Shown here: one piece after another, positions 43,557 to 52,716 of the stretch | Position numbering within the stretch: position 1 is the stretch's first letter | How the letters are laid out: each line of letters starts with the position of its first letter | Source of the DNA: Streptomyces europaeiscabiei | GTDB taxonomy: Bacteria > Actinomycetota > Actinomycetes > Streptomycetales > Streptomycetaceae | DNA length: 64,000 bases | Direction of reading: 5' to 3' | Assembly (NCBI RefSeq): GCF_001550375.1 | Contig: NZ_LRTR01000818.1 | Coordinates: forward strand, 1 to 64,000 | Notes under the pieces: generated by a model | The model's database searches: none | Told to the model about the DNA's origin: nothing | What the model saw: the letters and a program-made list of their open reading frames with translations, nothing else | Position numbers and translations under genes: made by a program

Positions 43557-43955
43557 GTGAAACGAGTCATACCCGCCCTGGTCCTGAGCGCCGCCGCGCT
43601 GGTCCCCGTCTGGCGTTACGCCCCCTCGACCGACACGACGTCCACGACGACGACCGCCGAGTCGACGCCTTCGGCCTCCGCGTCCGCCGCGGCCGGTTCC
43701 AACGTCGTCACAGGCACGACGATCGACACCGAGAAGGGCCCCGTCCAGGTCCAGGCGACCTTCCGGGGCGAGAAGATCACCGCCGTCAGGATGCTCCAGC
43801 AGCCGGACCATCCGCAGACCGAGGCGGCGGTGCCGGTGCTGATCGAGGAGACCCTCGAAGCGCAGAGCGCCGACATCGACACGGTCTCGGGCGCCACGCT
43901 CACCAGCGACGGCTACCGGGAGTCCCTCCAGGCCGCGATCGACACGAAGGCCTGA
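43557..43955 (+). CDS. FMN-binding domain protein, membrane-anchored
   Basis: 132 residues. An N-terminal hydrophobic segment (residues 5-18) is followed by a Ser/Thr linker and a single FMN_bind domain. The flavinylation motif DTVSGATLTSDGY is present, with Thr114 expected to carry FMN through a phosphoester bond. Starts at GTG 43557, 19 bp after the reductase gene, with the ApbE gene 4 bp downstream. It probably accepts electrons outside the membrane from the upstream flavocytochrome. Confidence 0.92.
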   Translation: MKRVIPALVLSAAALVPVWRYAPSTDTTSTTTTAESTPSASASAAAGSNVVTGTTIDTEKGPVQVQATFRGEKITAVRMLQQPDHPQTEAAVPVLIEETLEAQSADIDTVSGATLTSDGYRESLQAAIDTKA

Positions 43956-43959
43956 TCCG

Positions 43960-44703
43960 GTGCGCCGCGTCGAACACATCATGGGGTTCCCGATCTCGCT
44001 GCTCGTCGAGGACGGCGAGAAAGACGGCGGGAACGGGGCGTTGACCGCCGAGGCCACGGAGCCCGCGTTCGCCTGGCTGCGCGAGGTCGACGCGCGGTTC
44101 AGTCCGTTCCGCGCCGACAGCGAGGTGTCACGGCTGGACCGGGGTGAGCTGGCACCGGACGAGGTCAGCCGGGACCTGGCCGAGGTACTGGCCCTCTGCG
44201 AGGAGTACCGGGTGGCGACGGGCGGCGCGTTCGACGTACGGCTGCCGGGGCGTGGGCTCGATCCCTGCGCGATGGTGAAGGGCTGGGCCGTACAGCGGGC
44301 CGCCGAGCTGCTGACGGACCTCGGCGCGCCGAAACTGTGCCTCAACGCGGGTGGGGACGTGGCCGCGACAGGTGGTCCGTGGCGGGTGGGCGTACGGCAC
44401 CCCGAGCGGGCCGACCGCCTGTGCACGGTCCTGTCCCTCACGGACGGGGCGGTCGCCACCTCCGCCCGCTACGAGCGCGGCGACCACATCCTCGACGGCC
44501 GCACGGGCCGCCCCGCGACGGGCCTGTTGAGCCTCACGGTCGTGGCCCCGTCCCTCACCGAGGCCGACGCGACGGCGACAGCGGCCTTCGCGATGGGCAC
44601 AGAGGGCATCGAGTGGGCCGCGTCCCGGGAGGGCTGCGAGGTCTTCGCGGTCGACGCGGAGCGGCGGGTCTTCCGGACACCGGGGTTGCCTGTGGCGGCG
44701 TAA
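43960..44703 (+). CDS. apbE: ApbE-type FAD:protein FMN transferase
   Basis: 247 residues. ApbE landmarks: EVDARFSPFRADSEVSRL, GAFDVRLPG, the KGWAVQRAAELL helix, LNAGGDVAATG and the C-terminal HILDGRTGRP with the metal-binding Asp. It transfers FMN from FAD to a threonine of the upstream FMN-binding protein. It lacks any signal peptide or lipobox: the N-terminus starts directly with VRRVEHIMGFPISLLV. Most bacterial ApbE proteins act outside the membrane, so either the substrate is modified before export or the start is mis-called. Confidence 0.93.
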   Translation: MRRVEHIMGFPISLLVEDGEKDGGNGALTAEATEPAFAWLREVDARFSPFRADSEVSRLDRGELAPDEVSRDLAEVLALCEEYRVATGGAFDVRLPGRGLDPCAMVKGWAVQRAAELLTDLGAPKLCLNAGGDVAATGGPWRVGVRHPERADRLCTVLSLTDGAVATSARYERGDHILDGRTGRPATGLLSLTVVAPSLTEADATATAAFAMGTEGIEWAASREGCEVFAVDAERRVFRTPGLPVAA

Positions 44704-45019
44704 GTATGGGGCGGGGCGCCTTCCGACTCGGGGGTGCGGGTGGTTCGGCGACTGCGGGCCGTACGCGGCTGATCGCGCGGTTCCCCGCGCCCCCTTCGAG
44801 GACCCACGGCGGCGCACCTCCGCCGCCCCCGCATGGCTGCGGGCACTCGTGCCGCCGGGGCGGCACGGGTGGGCGCAGCGGCGCCCTGTCGACGCCGGCA
44901 AGCGCCTCCCAGCCCAGCGCCCAGCCCGGGCAGAGATCACCCCCCGAGACCCGGGCCCACCGCACCCACGCCCCTAAATCCCGTTGCGTCCCCCACCCCC
45001 GCCCCCCGACAGTGGCCCC
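44704..45019. other. Gene-free spacer after apbE
   Basis: No gene recognised. It contains copy e of the dispersed palindromic repeat near 44767-44795 and a C-rich stretch before the GNAT gene. Confidence 0.65.
44767..44795. repeat. Dispersed palindromic repeat, copy e
   Basis: Contains ggctgatcgcgcggttccc followed by cgcgccccc; lacks the full second arm. Lies 64 bp after apbE. Confidence 0.7.
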
Positions 45020-45979
45020 ATGACGACGACGCACACCACCCCTTTGCCGCCCGGCCTGACCGTGCGCCCGGCGACGCTCGACGACGCGGAGGCGGTGTGC
45101 GCGCTGCTCAACGAGATCGACGTGCTGGAGATCGGCCGCGCCGAGACCGAACTGGGCGAGGTCCAGGCCGATCTGAAGCATCCGGAGGCGGACCTGGAGC
45201 GTGACTCCTGGCTGCTGTTCGACGGGGACCGGCTGGTGGCGTACGGGCTGCTGTGGGACGAGTCCGGTGGCGAGCGCGTCGACATGGACCACTACACACT
45301 GCCGGACCAACCGCTCGGCGCACTGCACCTGTACGACCTGATGGAGGCCCGAGCGGCGGAGCGCGCGGCGGCCAACGGGGCGCACCGGGCCGTGGTGCAC
45401 ATGCACCTCAACATCGCGCCCACGATGGACCTGGACGCGTTGCGCGGGCGCGGCTGGCGCGCGGTCCGCCGCTACCACGTCATGGCCCGCCCCCTGTCCC
45501 CCGCCGAGCCGCTGCCGACGCCCCCGCCCGGCGTCACCCTGCGCACCTGTGCCGCCGAACCGGACCGCAGGCGGGCCCACGCCCTGCTCCAGGCGGCCTT
45601 CGCCGACCACTTCGACTTCCAGCCGCGTACGTACGAGCAGTGGCTGGACGACATCGACGCCGAACACGTCGACTGGTCGCTGATCTGGATCGCGCACGTC
45701 GACGGTGTGGGTGACGCGGCGGCCCTGCGGTCGCGCAACGACCGTTCCGGCATGGCCTGGATCGCCAGCATCGGCGTCCTGCCCGAGGCCCGCGGCCGGG
45801 GCCTCGGCAGTCTGCTGCTCCGCCACGCCTTCGGTCACTACGCGGCGCTGGGCCGCGACCGCATCGGCCTCGGCGTCGACACCGACAACGGCACCGGCGC
45901 CCTCGCCCTCTACGAACGGCACGGTATGAAGCTGGACTTCGCGGTCGACACCTGGGAGCTGGTGCGTCCCGTCAAGTAG
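45020..45979 (+). CDS. Tandem GNAT-domain acetyltransferase
   Basis: 319 residues containing two GNAT folds: an N-terminal one (LTVRPATLDDAEAVCALLNE, degenerate acetyl-CoA loop) and a C-terminal one with a good acetyl-CoA motif (GVLPEARGRGLGSLLLRHAF) and the NGTGALALYERHGM end. This two-domain layout resembles mycothiol synthase and relatives, but the sequence is not clearly MshD. ATG 45020; a classic terminator follows. Confidence 0.87.
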   Translation: MTTTHTTPLPPGLTVRPATLDDAEAVCALLNEIDVLEIGRAETELGEVQADLKHPEADLERDSWLLFDGDRLVAYGLLWDESGGERVDMDHYTLPDQPLGALHLYDLMEARAAERAAANGAHRAVVHMHLNIAPTMDLDALRGRGWRAVRRYHVMARPLSPAEPLPTPPPGVTLRTCAAEPDRRRAHALLQAAFADHFDFQPRTYEQWLDDIDAEHVDWSLIWIAHVDGVGDAAALRSRNDRSGMAWIASIGVLPEARGRGLGSLLLRHAFGHYAALGRDRIGLGVDTDNGTGALALYERHGMKLDFAVDTWELVRPVK

Positions 45980-45990
45980 ACACAGCACGC

Positions 45991-46025
45991 AAAGGCCCCG
46001 TTCTCCACGGAGAACGGGGCTTTTT
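45991..46025 (+). terminator. Intrinsic terminator with T-run
   Basis: Stem gccccgttct paired with agaacggggc, six-base loop, followed by ttttt (46021-46025). The A-run before it makes it work in both directions. It ends the GNAT transcript 12 bp after its stop. Confidence 0.93.
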
Positions 46026-46240
46026 CGTTCGACCTGTCGGACGTCGTTCGAAACCTCTTGACGCCTCACCACACACCGATTGACACTCTCGCAACACGAC
46101 GTCACATGGTCGAAACAGCGGGACGCCCGGGGCGAGGGTTCCCGCCCCTTCTCGACCCCCTCTCTCCTTGCCTTCTTCTTGCCTTCGCAACTCCTTCGCC
46201 ACCCCTTCATCAGCCGTGCTCTCAGCAGGGATAACTCGAT

Positions 46241-49200
46241 ATGACGTACATCGAACGTCTGCGCGGCCGCGCGAGACGCTGGGCGGGTCCGCTCGCCGGA
46301 CTGACCGCCGCGTCACTGCTTCTGGGCCTCGCCGGGCCCGCCGCTCCGGCCGCCGCGGACGCCGCCGACCTCACCGACGGCCTGGCCCTCTGGTACAAGC
46401 TCGACGCCTCCTCCGGCACCAAGGCCGTCGACGCCTCCGGCAACGGCCGTGACGGCACGGTGAACGGCGCAGCCGGCTGGACGGACAATGGCCAGGGCCT
46501 CGCCTTCAACGGTTCGGACACCTACATCAAGGTGCCGAACGACGTCATGAAGGGCATGGACTCGATCAGCGTGTCCATGGACGTGCTGATGGACGAGTCG
46601 CAGGTGGGCCCGTACTTCATCTACGGCTTCGGCAACACCACCAGCGGCGCGGGCAACGGCTACCTCTTCGCCACCGGCAACTCGCTGCGCACGGCCATCG
46701 CTTCGGGCAACTGGTCGACCGAGCAGAACACCCGGCCCTCCGACTCGCACAACCTGAGCCGCTCGGTGTGGAAGCAGCTCACCTACACCCAGACCGGCAA
46801 CACGGCCGTGCTGTACGAGGACGGCGTGGAGGTCGGCCGCAACACGTCGGTCACCACCACCCCGGGCTCCATCGGTTCGGGCACCACGACCGCCAACTAC
46901 GTGGGCAAGTCGGTCTACACCAGCGACAAGCTCTTCAAGGGCAAGATCCGTGACTTCCGGGTCTACAACCGCGCCCTCGCCGGCTCCGAGGTCGAGCAGC
47001 TCTCGCTCCCCATCGCCGAGGAGGGCCTCGCCGCCGACAAGGCGGCCCTCACCCTGGGCGACACCAGCGCCGTGACCGCCGACCTGGACCTGCCGAAGAC
47101 CGGTACGGCCGGGGGCTCGTCCATCAGCTGGAAGAGCGACAACACCGGCGTGGTCTCGGACTCCGGCGCGGTGACCCGACCCGCCGCCGGTGAGCCGGAC
47201 GGCCACGCCACACTGACGGCGACCCTGAAGAAGGGTTCGGTGAGCGCCACCAAGACCTTCGCGGTCACGGTCCTGCCCACCTTCGACGACACGACCGCCG
47301 TCAAGCAGGCCGCCGAGGCACTGACCGTGCACAACCTCGACGACGCCCGCGGCAACCTCTCGCTCCCGACCACCGGCACCTTCGGCACGAAGGTCTCCTG
47401 GTCCTCCGCGAACACGGACGTCGTCTCCGCGGAGGGCGTGGTCAAGCGTCCCGCGCACGGCGACGGCGCCACGACCGCCGAGCTGACCGCGACCGTCACC
47501 AAGGGCGACGCGAAGAAGACCCGCGCCTTCACCGCGAAGGTGCCGGAACTGCCCAAGAAGGAAGCCCTCAAGGGCTACATGTTCAGCTACTTCACCGGCG
47601 AGGGAACCTCGGACGGCGAGCAGCTGTACGCGGCTCTCAGCAAGGGCAACGACCCGCTGAAGTGGCGGGAGCTGAACGAAGGCAAGCCCGTCCTGACGTC
47701 CACGCTCGGTGAGAAGGGCCTGCGCGACCCGTTCATCATCCGCTCCCCCGAGGGCGACAAGTTCTACCAGATCGCCACCGACCTCAGGATCTACGGCAAC
47801 GGCGACTGGGACGCCTCCCAGCGCACCGGCAGCAAGTCCATCATGGTCTGGGAGTCCACCGACCTGGTGAACTGGACCAACCAGCGCCTGGTCAAGGTCT
47901 CCCCCGACGCGGCCGGCAACACCTGGGCGCCCGAGGCGTACTACGACGAGCAGCTCGGCGAGTACGTCGTGTTCTGGGCGTCGAAGCTGTACGACAACGA
48001 GGCCCACTCCGGCGACACGTACAACCGCATGATGTACGCGACGACCCGTGACTTCTACACCTTCAGCGAGCCCAAGGTCTGGGTCGACCGCGGCTACTCC
48101 GTCATCGACTCCACCGTCATCCAGCACGACGGCGAGTACTACCGCCTCTCCAAGGACGAGCGGAACAACTCCTCCTCCACGCCCAACAGCAAGTTCATCT
48201 TCGAGGAGAAGAGCGACTCGCTGCGCGACCTCTCCTGGACCGCCGTCGCCGAGGGCATCGGCAAGGGCGCGATGAGCGCCGCCGAGGGCCCGCTGGTGTT
48301 CAAGTCGAACACCGAGGACAAGTGGTACGCGTTCCTCGACGAGTTCGGCGGGCGCGGCTACATCCCCTTCGAGACGACCGACCTGGACACCGGCGTCTGG
48401 ACCCCGTCCACCGGCTACGACCTGCCGTCCAAGCCCCGTCACGGCACGGTGCTCCCGGTCACCCAGGCCGAGTACGACCGGCTGCTGAAGACCTACCAGC
48501 CGGACCAGATCATCACGAGCGCCGAGGACGTCAAGGTCAAGACGCGCATCGGTGACGCGCCGGTCCTGCCGGCCACCGTCATCGCGGAGTTCGCCGACGG
48601 CGCCGAGCGGCCCGTCGCCGTCACCTGGGAGGACGTGGACGCCTCGAAGTACGCTCAGGCCGGCACCTTCACGGTGAAGGGCGACCTGCCGGGCGACGCG
48701 GCGATCGAGGTCAGCGCCGAGGTCACGGTCTCCGCCGAGGGCCCGGACGTCCCGGCCGACCTGCTCCTGCACTACGGCTTCGACGAGACCGGCGGCAACA
48801 TCACGCGTGACTCCAGCGGTCACGGCTACCACGGCACCTATGTCCGTACGCCCGACTTCGGGACCGGCGTCGACGGCGGCTCGTTCAAGATGTCCGGCGG
48901 CAACAGCAGCTCCAGCTCGCCGTACGTGAAGATCCCGGGCGGCGTGCTGAAGAACGCCGACAGCGTCACCGTCTCCACGTACGCGAAGTGGAAGGGCGGC
49001 GACAACTGGCAGTGGCTGTTCGGCCTCGGCCCGGACAGCGACAAGTACCTGTTCGCCAGCCCCTCGAACGGTTCCTCGTCCCTCTACTCGGCCATCACGG
49101 CGGCGAGTTGGGGCGCGGAGAAGAAGCTGTCGGGCGCCCGGCTCACCGTCGGCGAGTGGCAGCACGTCACCGTCACCATCGACGGCGGCTCCAAGACGGC

Positions 49201-51433
49201 CGTCCTCTACGTGGACGGCATCGAGGTGTCCCGCGCCACCGACGTGATCGTGAAGCCGTCCGAGCTGTACGACGCGGACAAGGACTACGGCGGCTACATC
49301 GGCCGGTCCATGTACTCCCCCGACCCGTACTTCGGCGGTGAGGTCGACGACTTCCGGATCTACAACCGGGCCCTGACGGCCGCCGAGGTCCTGGAGATCA
49401 GCGGCAACACCACGGGCATCGCCAAGGTGACCCACCCGGCGCAGAAGACCGACGCGATCATCGACGACGCCGACAGCCGTGTCACCCTGCCGATGAAGCC
49501 GGGCACCGATCTCACCAAGCTGGCACCGGAGTTCACCCTCGCCCACGGCGCGACGATCAGCCCCGCCTCCGGCAGCACGCAGAACTTCACCAAGCCGGTG
49601 AAGTACGAGGTGACCGGTTCGGACGGCAAGAAGCGCACCTGGACGGTGTCGGCCCGGGAGCTGAAGAGCCCGGTCCTGCCCGGCCTCAACGCGGACCCGA
49701 ACATCGTCCGCTTCGGTGACACCTTCTACATCTACCCGACCACCGACGGCTTCGAGGGCTGGAGCGGTACGAAGTTCAAGGCGTACTCCTCCAAGGACCT
49801 GGTCAACTGGAAGGACCACGGCGTCATCCTGGACCTCGGTCCGGACGTCTCCTGGGCGGACAGCAGGGCCTGGGCGCCGGCGATGGAGGAGAAGAACGGC
49901 AAGTACTACTTCTACTTCTGCGCCGACGCGAACATCGGTGTCGCGGTCTCCGACTCGCCCACCGGCCCGTTCAAGGACGCCCTGGGCAAGCCGCTGCTGA
50001 AGGTCGGTGACCGCGCGGGCCAGATGATCGACCCGGCGGTCTTCACCGACGACGACGGCAAGTCCTACCTCTACTGGGGCAACGGCCGCGCCTACGTCGT
50101 ACCGCTCAACGACGACATGGTCTCCTTCGACTCCTCGAAGGTCACCGACATCACGCCGAGCGGCTACAACGAGGGCACCTTCGTCATCAAGCGCAAGGGC
50201 ACCTACTACTTCATGTGGTCGGAGAACGACACACGTGACGAGAACTACCGGGTCGCCTACGCCACCGGCTCCTCGCCCACCGGTCCCTGGACCAAGCGCG
50301 GCGTGATCCTGGAGAAGGACCTCTCACTCGGTATCAAGGGCCCCGGCCACCACTCGGTGGTCCATGTCCCCGGCACCGACGACTGGTACATCGCCTACCA
50401 CCGCTTCGCCATCCCCGGCGGAGACGGCACCCACCGCGAAACCACCATCGACAAGCTGGAGTTCGACGCCGACGGCCTGATGAAGAAGGTCGTCCCCACC
50501 CTGGAGAGCATCGACCCGGTCACCATCGCCCGGGCCGGCGCGGACGTCTCCGGCAAGGAAGGCGCCAAGATCCAGCTGAACGGCACGGTCTCCGGCGCGG
50601 GCACCGCCACGTGGACGGCCGAGAAGGGCGCACCCTGTGCCTTCGCCGACGCCAGGTCCGCGAAGACCACCATCACCTGCACCGACAACGGCACCTACGA
50701 GGTCACCCTCACCGGCGGCCGCAGCACCGACACTGCCACCGTCACCGTCAGCAACGCGGCCCCGGAGATCACCTCGGTGACCAGCCGGAAGACCTCGGAG
50801 ACGGGCAAGGTCACCAGGGTCAGGGTCAAGTTCACCGACCCGGGCACCCGCGACGGGCACACCTGCGAGATCGACTGGAAGGACGGCGGCAAGCCGACGG
50901 CCGGCAAGGTCACGGCCGGCAGTTGCAAGGCCGAGCACACCTACCGCACGGCCGGCATCTTCGCCCCGGTGATCACCGTCACCGACGACGACGGCGCCTC
51001 GGCGAGCACCACGATCCCCGAGCTGGTCGTCTACGACCGGGGCGCCGGTTCCGCGACCGGTGACGGCAGCTTCACCTCACCCGCCGGGGCGTTCCCGGCA
51101 GGCCCGAAGCTGACCGGCAAGGCGGACTTCTCCTTCACCGCCAAGTACGGCAAGAGCGACACCACGCCGTCCGGGAAGGCCTCGCTCGACTTCGCCGGGG
51201 CCAAGCTGAAGTTCCGCTCCACCAGCTCCGACTGGCTCGTGGTCACCGGCTCCAAGGCCGTCTACCAGGGCTACGGCACGGTCAACGGCAAGGGCGGCTA
51301 CCTCTTCCGCGTCACCGCCACCGACGGCCCGGACACCTTCAAGATCAAGATCTGGAAGAAGTCCACCGGCACGGTCGTCTACGAGAACAAGACGGCCGCG
51401 ACGACGAAGGGCATCACCATCGGCCGCAAGTAA
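46241..51433 (+). CDS. Secreted double-GH43 multidomain glycoside hydrolase
   Basis: 1730 residues. Signal peptide (about 1-40, cleavage near AAAD), LamG/concanavalin-like domain (about 46-260), two bacterial-Ig-like linkers (about 265-430), GH43 catalytic domain 1 (about 440-765), Ig-like domain (775-835), second LamG (840-1055), linker (1060-1145), GH43 domain 2 (about 1148-1430), PKD-like domains and a C-terminal beta domain. Both GH43 triads look intact: Asp496/Asp623/Glu682 and Asp1152/Asp1264/Glu1311. GH43 enzymes are mainly arabinofuranosidases and xylosidases acting on plant arabinan or arabinoxylan. The two domains differ, so two linkage specificities are likely. No sugar regulator is adjacent. 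Confidence 0.93.
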   Translation: MTYIERLRGRARRWAGPLAGLTAASLLLGLAGPAAPAAADAADLTDGLALWYKLDASSGTKAVDASGNGRDGTVNGAAGWTDNGQGLAFNGSDTYIKVPNDVMKGMDSISVSMDVLMDESQVGPYFIYGFGNTTSGAGNGYLFATGNSLRTAIASGNWSTEQNTRPSDSHNLSRSVWKQLTYTQTGNTAVLYEDGVEVGRNTSVTTTPGSIGSGTTTANYVGKSVYTSDKLFKGKIRDFRVYNRALAGSEVEQLSLPIAEEGLAADKAALTLGDTSAVTADLDLPKTGTAGGSSISWKSDNTGVVSDSGAVTRPAAGEPDGHATLTATLKKGSVSATKTFAVTVLPTFDDTTAVKQAAEALTVHNLDDARGNLSLPTTGTFGTKVSWSSANTDVVSAEGVVKRPAHGDGATTAELTATVTKGDAKKTRAFTAKVPELPKKEALKGYMFSYFTGEGTSDGEQLYAALSKGNDPLKWRELNEGKPVLTSTLGEKGLRDPFIIRSPEGDKFYQIATDLRIYGNGDWDASQRTGSKSIMVWESTDLVNWTNQRLVKVSPDAAGNTWAPEAYYDEQLGEYVVFWASKLYDNEAHSGDTYNRMMYATTRDFYTFSEPKVWVDRGYSVIDSTVIQHDGEYYRLSKDERNNSSSTPNSKFIFEEKSDSLRDLSWTAVAEGIGKGAMSAAEGPLVFKSNTEDKWYAFLDEFGGRGYIPFETTDLDTGVWTPSTGYDLPSKPRHGTVLPVTQAEYDRLLKTYQPDQIITSAEDVKVKTRIGDAPVLPATVIAEFADGAERPVAVTWEDVDASKYAQAGTFTVKGDLPGDAAIEVSAEVTVSAEGPDVPADLLLHYGFDETGGNITRDSSGHGYHGTYVRTPDFGTGVDGGSFKMSGGNSSSSSPYVKIPGGVLKNADSVTVSTYAKWKGGDNWQWLFGLGPDSDKYLFASPSNGSSSLYSAITAASWGAEKKLSGARLTVGEWQHVTVTIDGGSKTAVLYVDGIEVSRATDVIVKPSELYDADKDYGGYIGRSMYSPDPYFGGEVDDFRIYNRALTAAEVLEISGNTTGIAKVTHPAQKTDAIIDDADSRVTLPMKPGTDLTKLAPEFTLAHGATISPASGSTQNFTKPVKYEVTGSDGKKRTWTVSARELKSPVLPGLNADPNIVRFGDTFYIYPTTDGFEGWSGTKFKAYSSKDLVNWKDHGVILDLGPDVSWADSRAWAPAMEEKNGKYYFYFCADANIGVAVSDSPTGPFKDALGKPLLKVGDRAGQMIDPAVFTDDDGKSYLYWGNGRAYVVPLNDDMVSFDSSKVTDITPSGYNEGTFVIKRKGTYYFMWSENDTRDENYRVAYATGSSPTGPWTKRGVILEKDLSLGIKGPGHHSVVHVPGTDDWYIAYHRFAIPGGDGTHRETTIDKLEFDADGLMKKVVPTLESIDPVTIARAGADVSGKEGAKIQLNGTVSGAGTATWTAEKGAPCAFADARSAKTTITCTDNGTYEVTLTGGRSTDTATVTVSNAAPEITSVTSRKTSETGKVTRVRVKFTDPGTRDGHTCEIDWKDGGKPTAGKVTAGSCKAEHTYRTAGIFAPVITVTDDDGASASTTIPELVVYDRGAGSATGDGSFTSPAGAFPAGPKLTGKADFSFTAKYGKSDTTPSGKASLDFAGAKLKFRSTSSDWLVVTGSKAVYQGYGTVNGKGGYLFRVTATDGPDTFKIKIWKKSTGTVVYENKTAATTKGITIGRK

Positions 51434-51459
51434 CACCGAGTCCTAGCGACACCTGAACC

Positions 51460-51492
51460 GAACCGCGCCCGGATGCCTTCCGGGCGCGGTTC
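51460..51492 (+). terminator. Hairpin terminator after the GH43 gene
   Basis: Perfect 14-bp stem (gaaccgcgcccgga paired with tccgggcgcggttc) with a 5-base loop, followed by gctttgg, 26 bp after the stop. Confidence 0.88.
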
Positions 51493-51533
51493 GCTTTGGT
51501 GGGTGGGAGGTGCGTGGTCATCTGTGGCTCCGG

Positions 51534-51656
51534 TGGGGCTTCTCGCGCGGTTCCCCGCGCCCTTGAGGGCCTACGGCCCGCTCGGGCCGAAAAGCACGGG
51601 GCGCAGCCCCTGCTTCCAGGGGCGCGGGGAACTGCGCGACCAGCCCCCACCGGACC
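51534..51656. repeat. Composite dispersed palindrome, copy f
   Basis: Outer arms ggggcttctcgcgcggttcc and its near complement ending near 51654; inner hairpin agcacggggcgcagcccctgct. Same two-level structure as copy c at 12072-12187, with the inner element in opposite orientation. It lies upstream of the LLM oxidoreductase gene. Confidence 0.8.
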
Positions 51657-51708
51657 CACAGCCCGCGACGTCAGGGAATCCCCCCACCCCCAGAACGTTG
51701 AACCCCAT

Positions 51709-52716
51709 GTGACCTCCGTACTCTCCTCCACCCGCTTCTCCGTCCTCGACCGCTCCCGCACCCGCGAGGGCCACGACGCCCCCGAGGCCCTGCGGGACAC
51801 CGTGCAACTGGCCCGGCACGCGGAGCTGCTCGGTTTCCACCGCTTCTGGGTCTCGGAGCATCACGGCGTCCCCGGGGTGGCCGGCTCCGCCCCCACCGTG
51901 CTGGCGGCAGCCGTCGCCGCGGCCACGCACACCATCCGGGTGGGCACCGGCGGTGTGATGCTGCCCAACCACCGCCCGCTGGTGGTGGCCGAGCAGTTCG
52001 GTGTGCTGGAGTCGCTGTTCCCGGGGCGGATCGACATGGGGCTCGGCCGTTCCGTCGGCTTCACGGACGGCGTCCGCAGGGCGCTGGGCCGGGACAAGGA
52101 CGCCGCCGACACCGCCGACTTCGCGGGACAGCTCGACGAACTGCTCGGCTGGTTCGGCGGCACCTCCCCGACGGGGGTGCACGCGCGTCCCCCGGAGGGC
52201 CTGGCCGTACCCCCGTTCGTGCTGGCGATGGGCGAGGGCGCCGAGATCGCCGCGCGGGCGGGCCTGCCGATGGTGATCGGCGACCTCCGCGACCGCGACA
52301 GGATGCGGCAAGGCATCGACCGCTACCGGGCCGGGTTCCGCCCGTCCGCCTGGGCCGCGGAGCCGTACGTCGTCGTCTCCGGCACGATCGCCGTCGCCGG
52401 CACCCCGGAGCAGGCCCACCGCGTCCTCCTCCCGGAGGCCTGGGCCATGGCGTACTCCCGCACCCACGGCACGTTCCCGCCGCTCGCCCCGGCGGAGGAG
52501 GTCGAGCGGCGGACGATGACGGCCAAGGAGCGGGGCTTCTACGAGTCCGGCCTGACCGGCCACGTGTACGGCACCGAGGAGCAGGTCGCGCACGAACTGG
52601 AGTCGGTGATCAAGGAGACGGGTCCCCAGGAGGTGCTGGTCACGACGAGCACGTACGACCGCGAGGCCCTGCTGGACTCCTACCGAAGGCTGTCCCGGCT
52701 CGCGGGCCTCGTCTGA
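51709..52716 (+). CDS. LLM-class flavin-dependent oxidoreductase
   Basis: 335 residues, luciferase-like TIM barrel. Landmarks are FHRFWVSEHHGVPG, TIRVGTGGVMLPNHRPLVVAEQF and RIDMGLGRS, typical of the group-1 F420- or FMN-dependent family. Such enzymes oxidise or reduce varied small molecules; whether it uses F420 or FMN cannot be told by eye. GTG 51709 is used because the ATG at 51707 is out of frame. Its end overlaps the convergent acyltransferase gene by 37 bp. Confidence 0.9.
   Translation: MTSVLSSTRFSVLDRSRTREGHDAPEALRDTVQLARHAELLGFHRFWVSEHHGVPGVAGSAPTVLAAAVAAATHTIRVGTGGVMLPNHRPLVVAEQFGVLESLFPGRIDMGLGRSVGFTDGVRRALGRDKDAADTADFAGQLDELLGWFGGTSPTGVHARPPEGLAVPPFVLAMGEGAEIAARAGLPMVIGDLRDRDRMRQGIDRYRAGFRPSAWAAEPYVVVSGTIAVAGTPEQAHRVLLPEAWAMAYSRTHGTFPPLAPAEEVERRTMTAKERGFYESGLTGHVYGTEEQVAHELESVIKETGPQEVLVTTSTYDREALLDSYRRLSRLAGLV

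Noticed and set aside
46313-49819. A 1168-codon open frame on the minus strand opposite the GH43 gene
   Set aside because: It mirrors the GC-rich codon structure of the real gene, has Val/Gly/Asp-biased composition and no family resemblance; the plus-strand protein has clear domains and a signal peptide.
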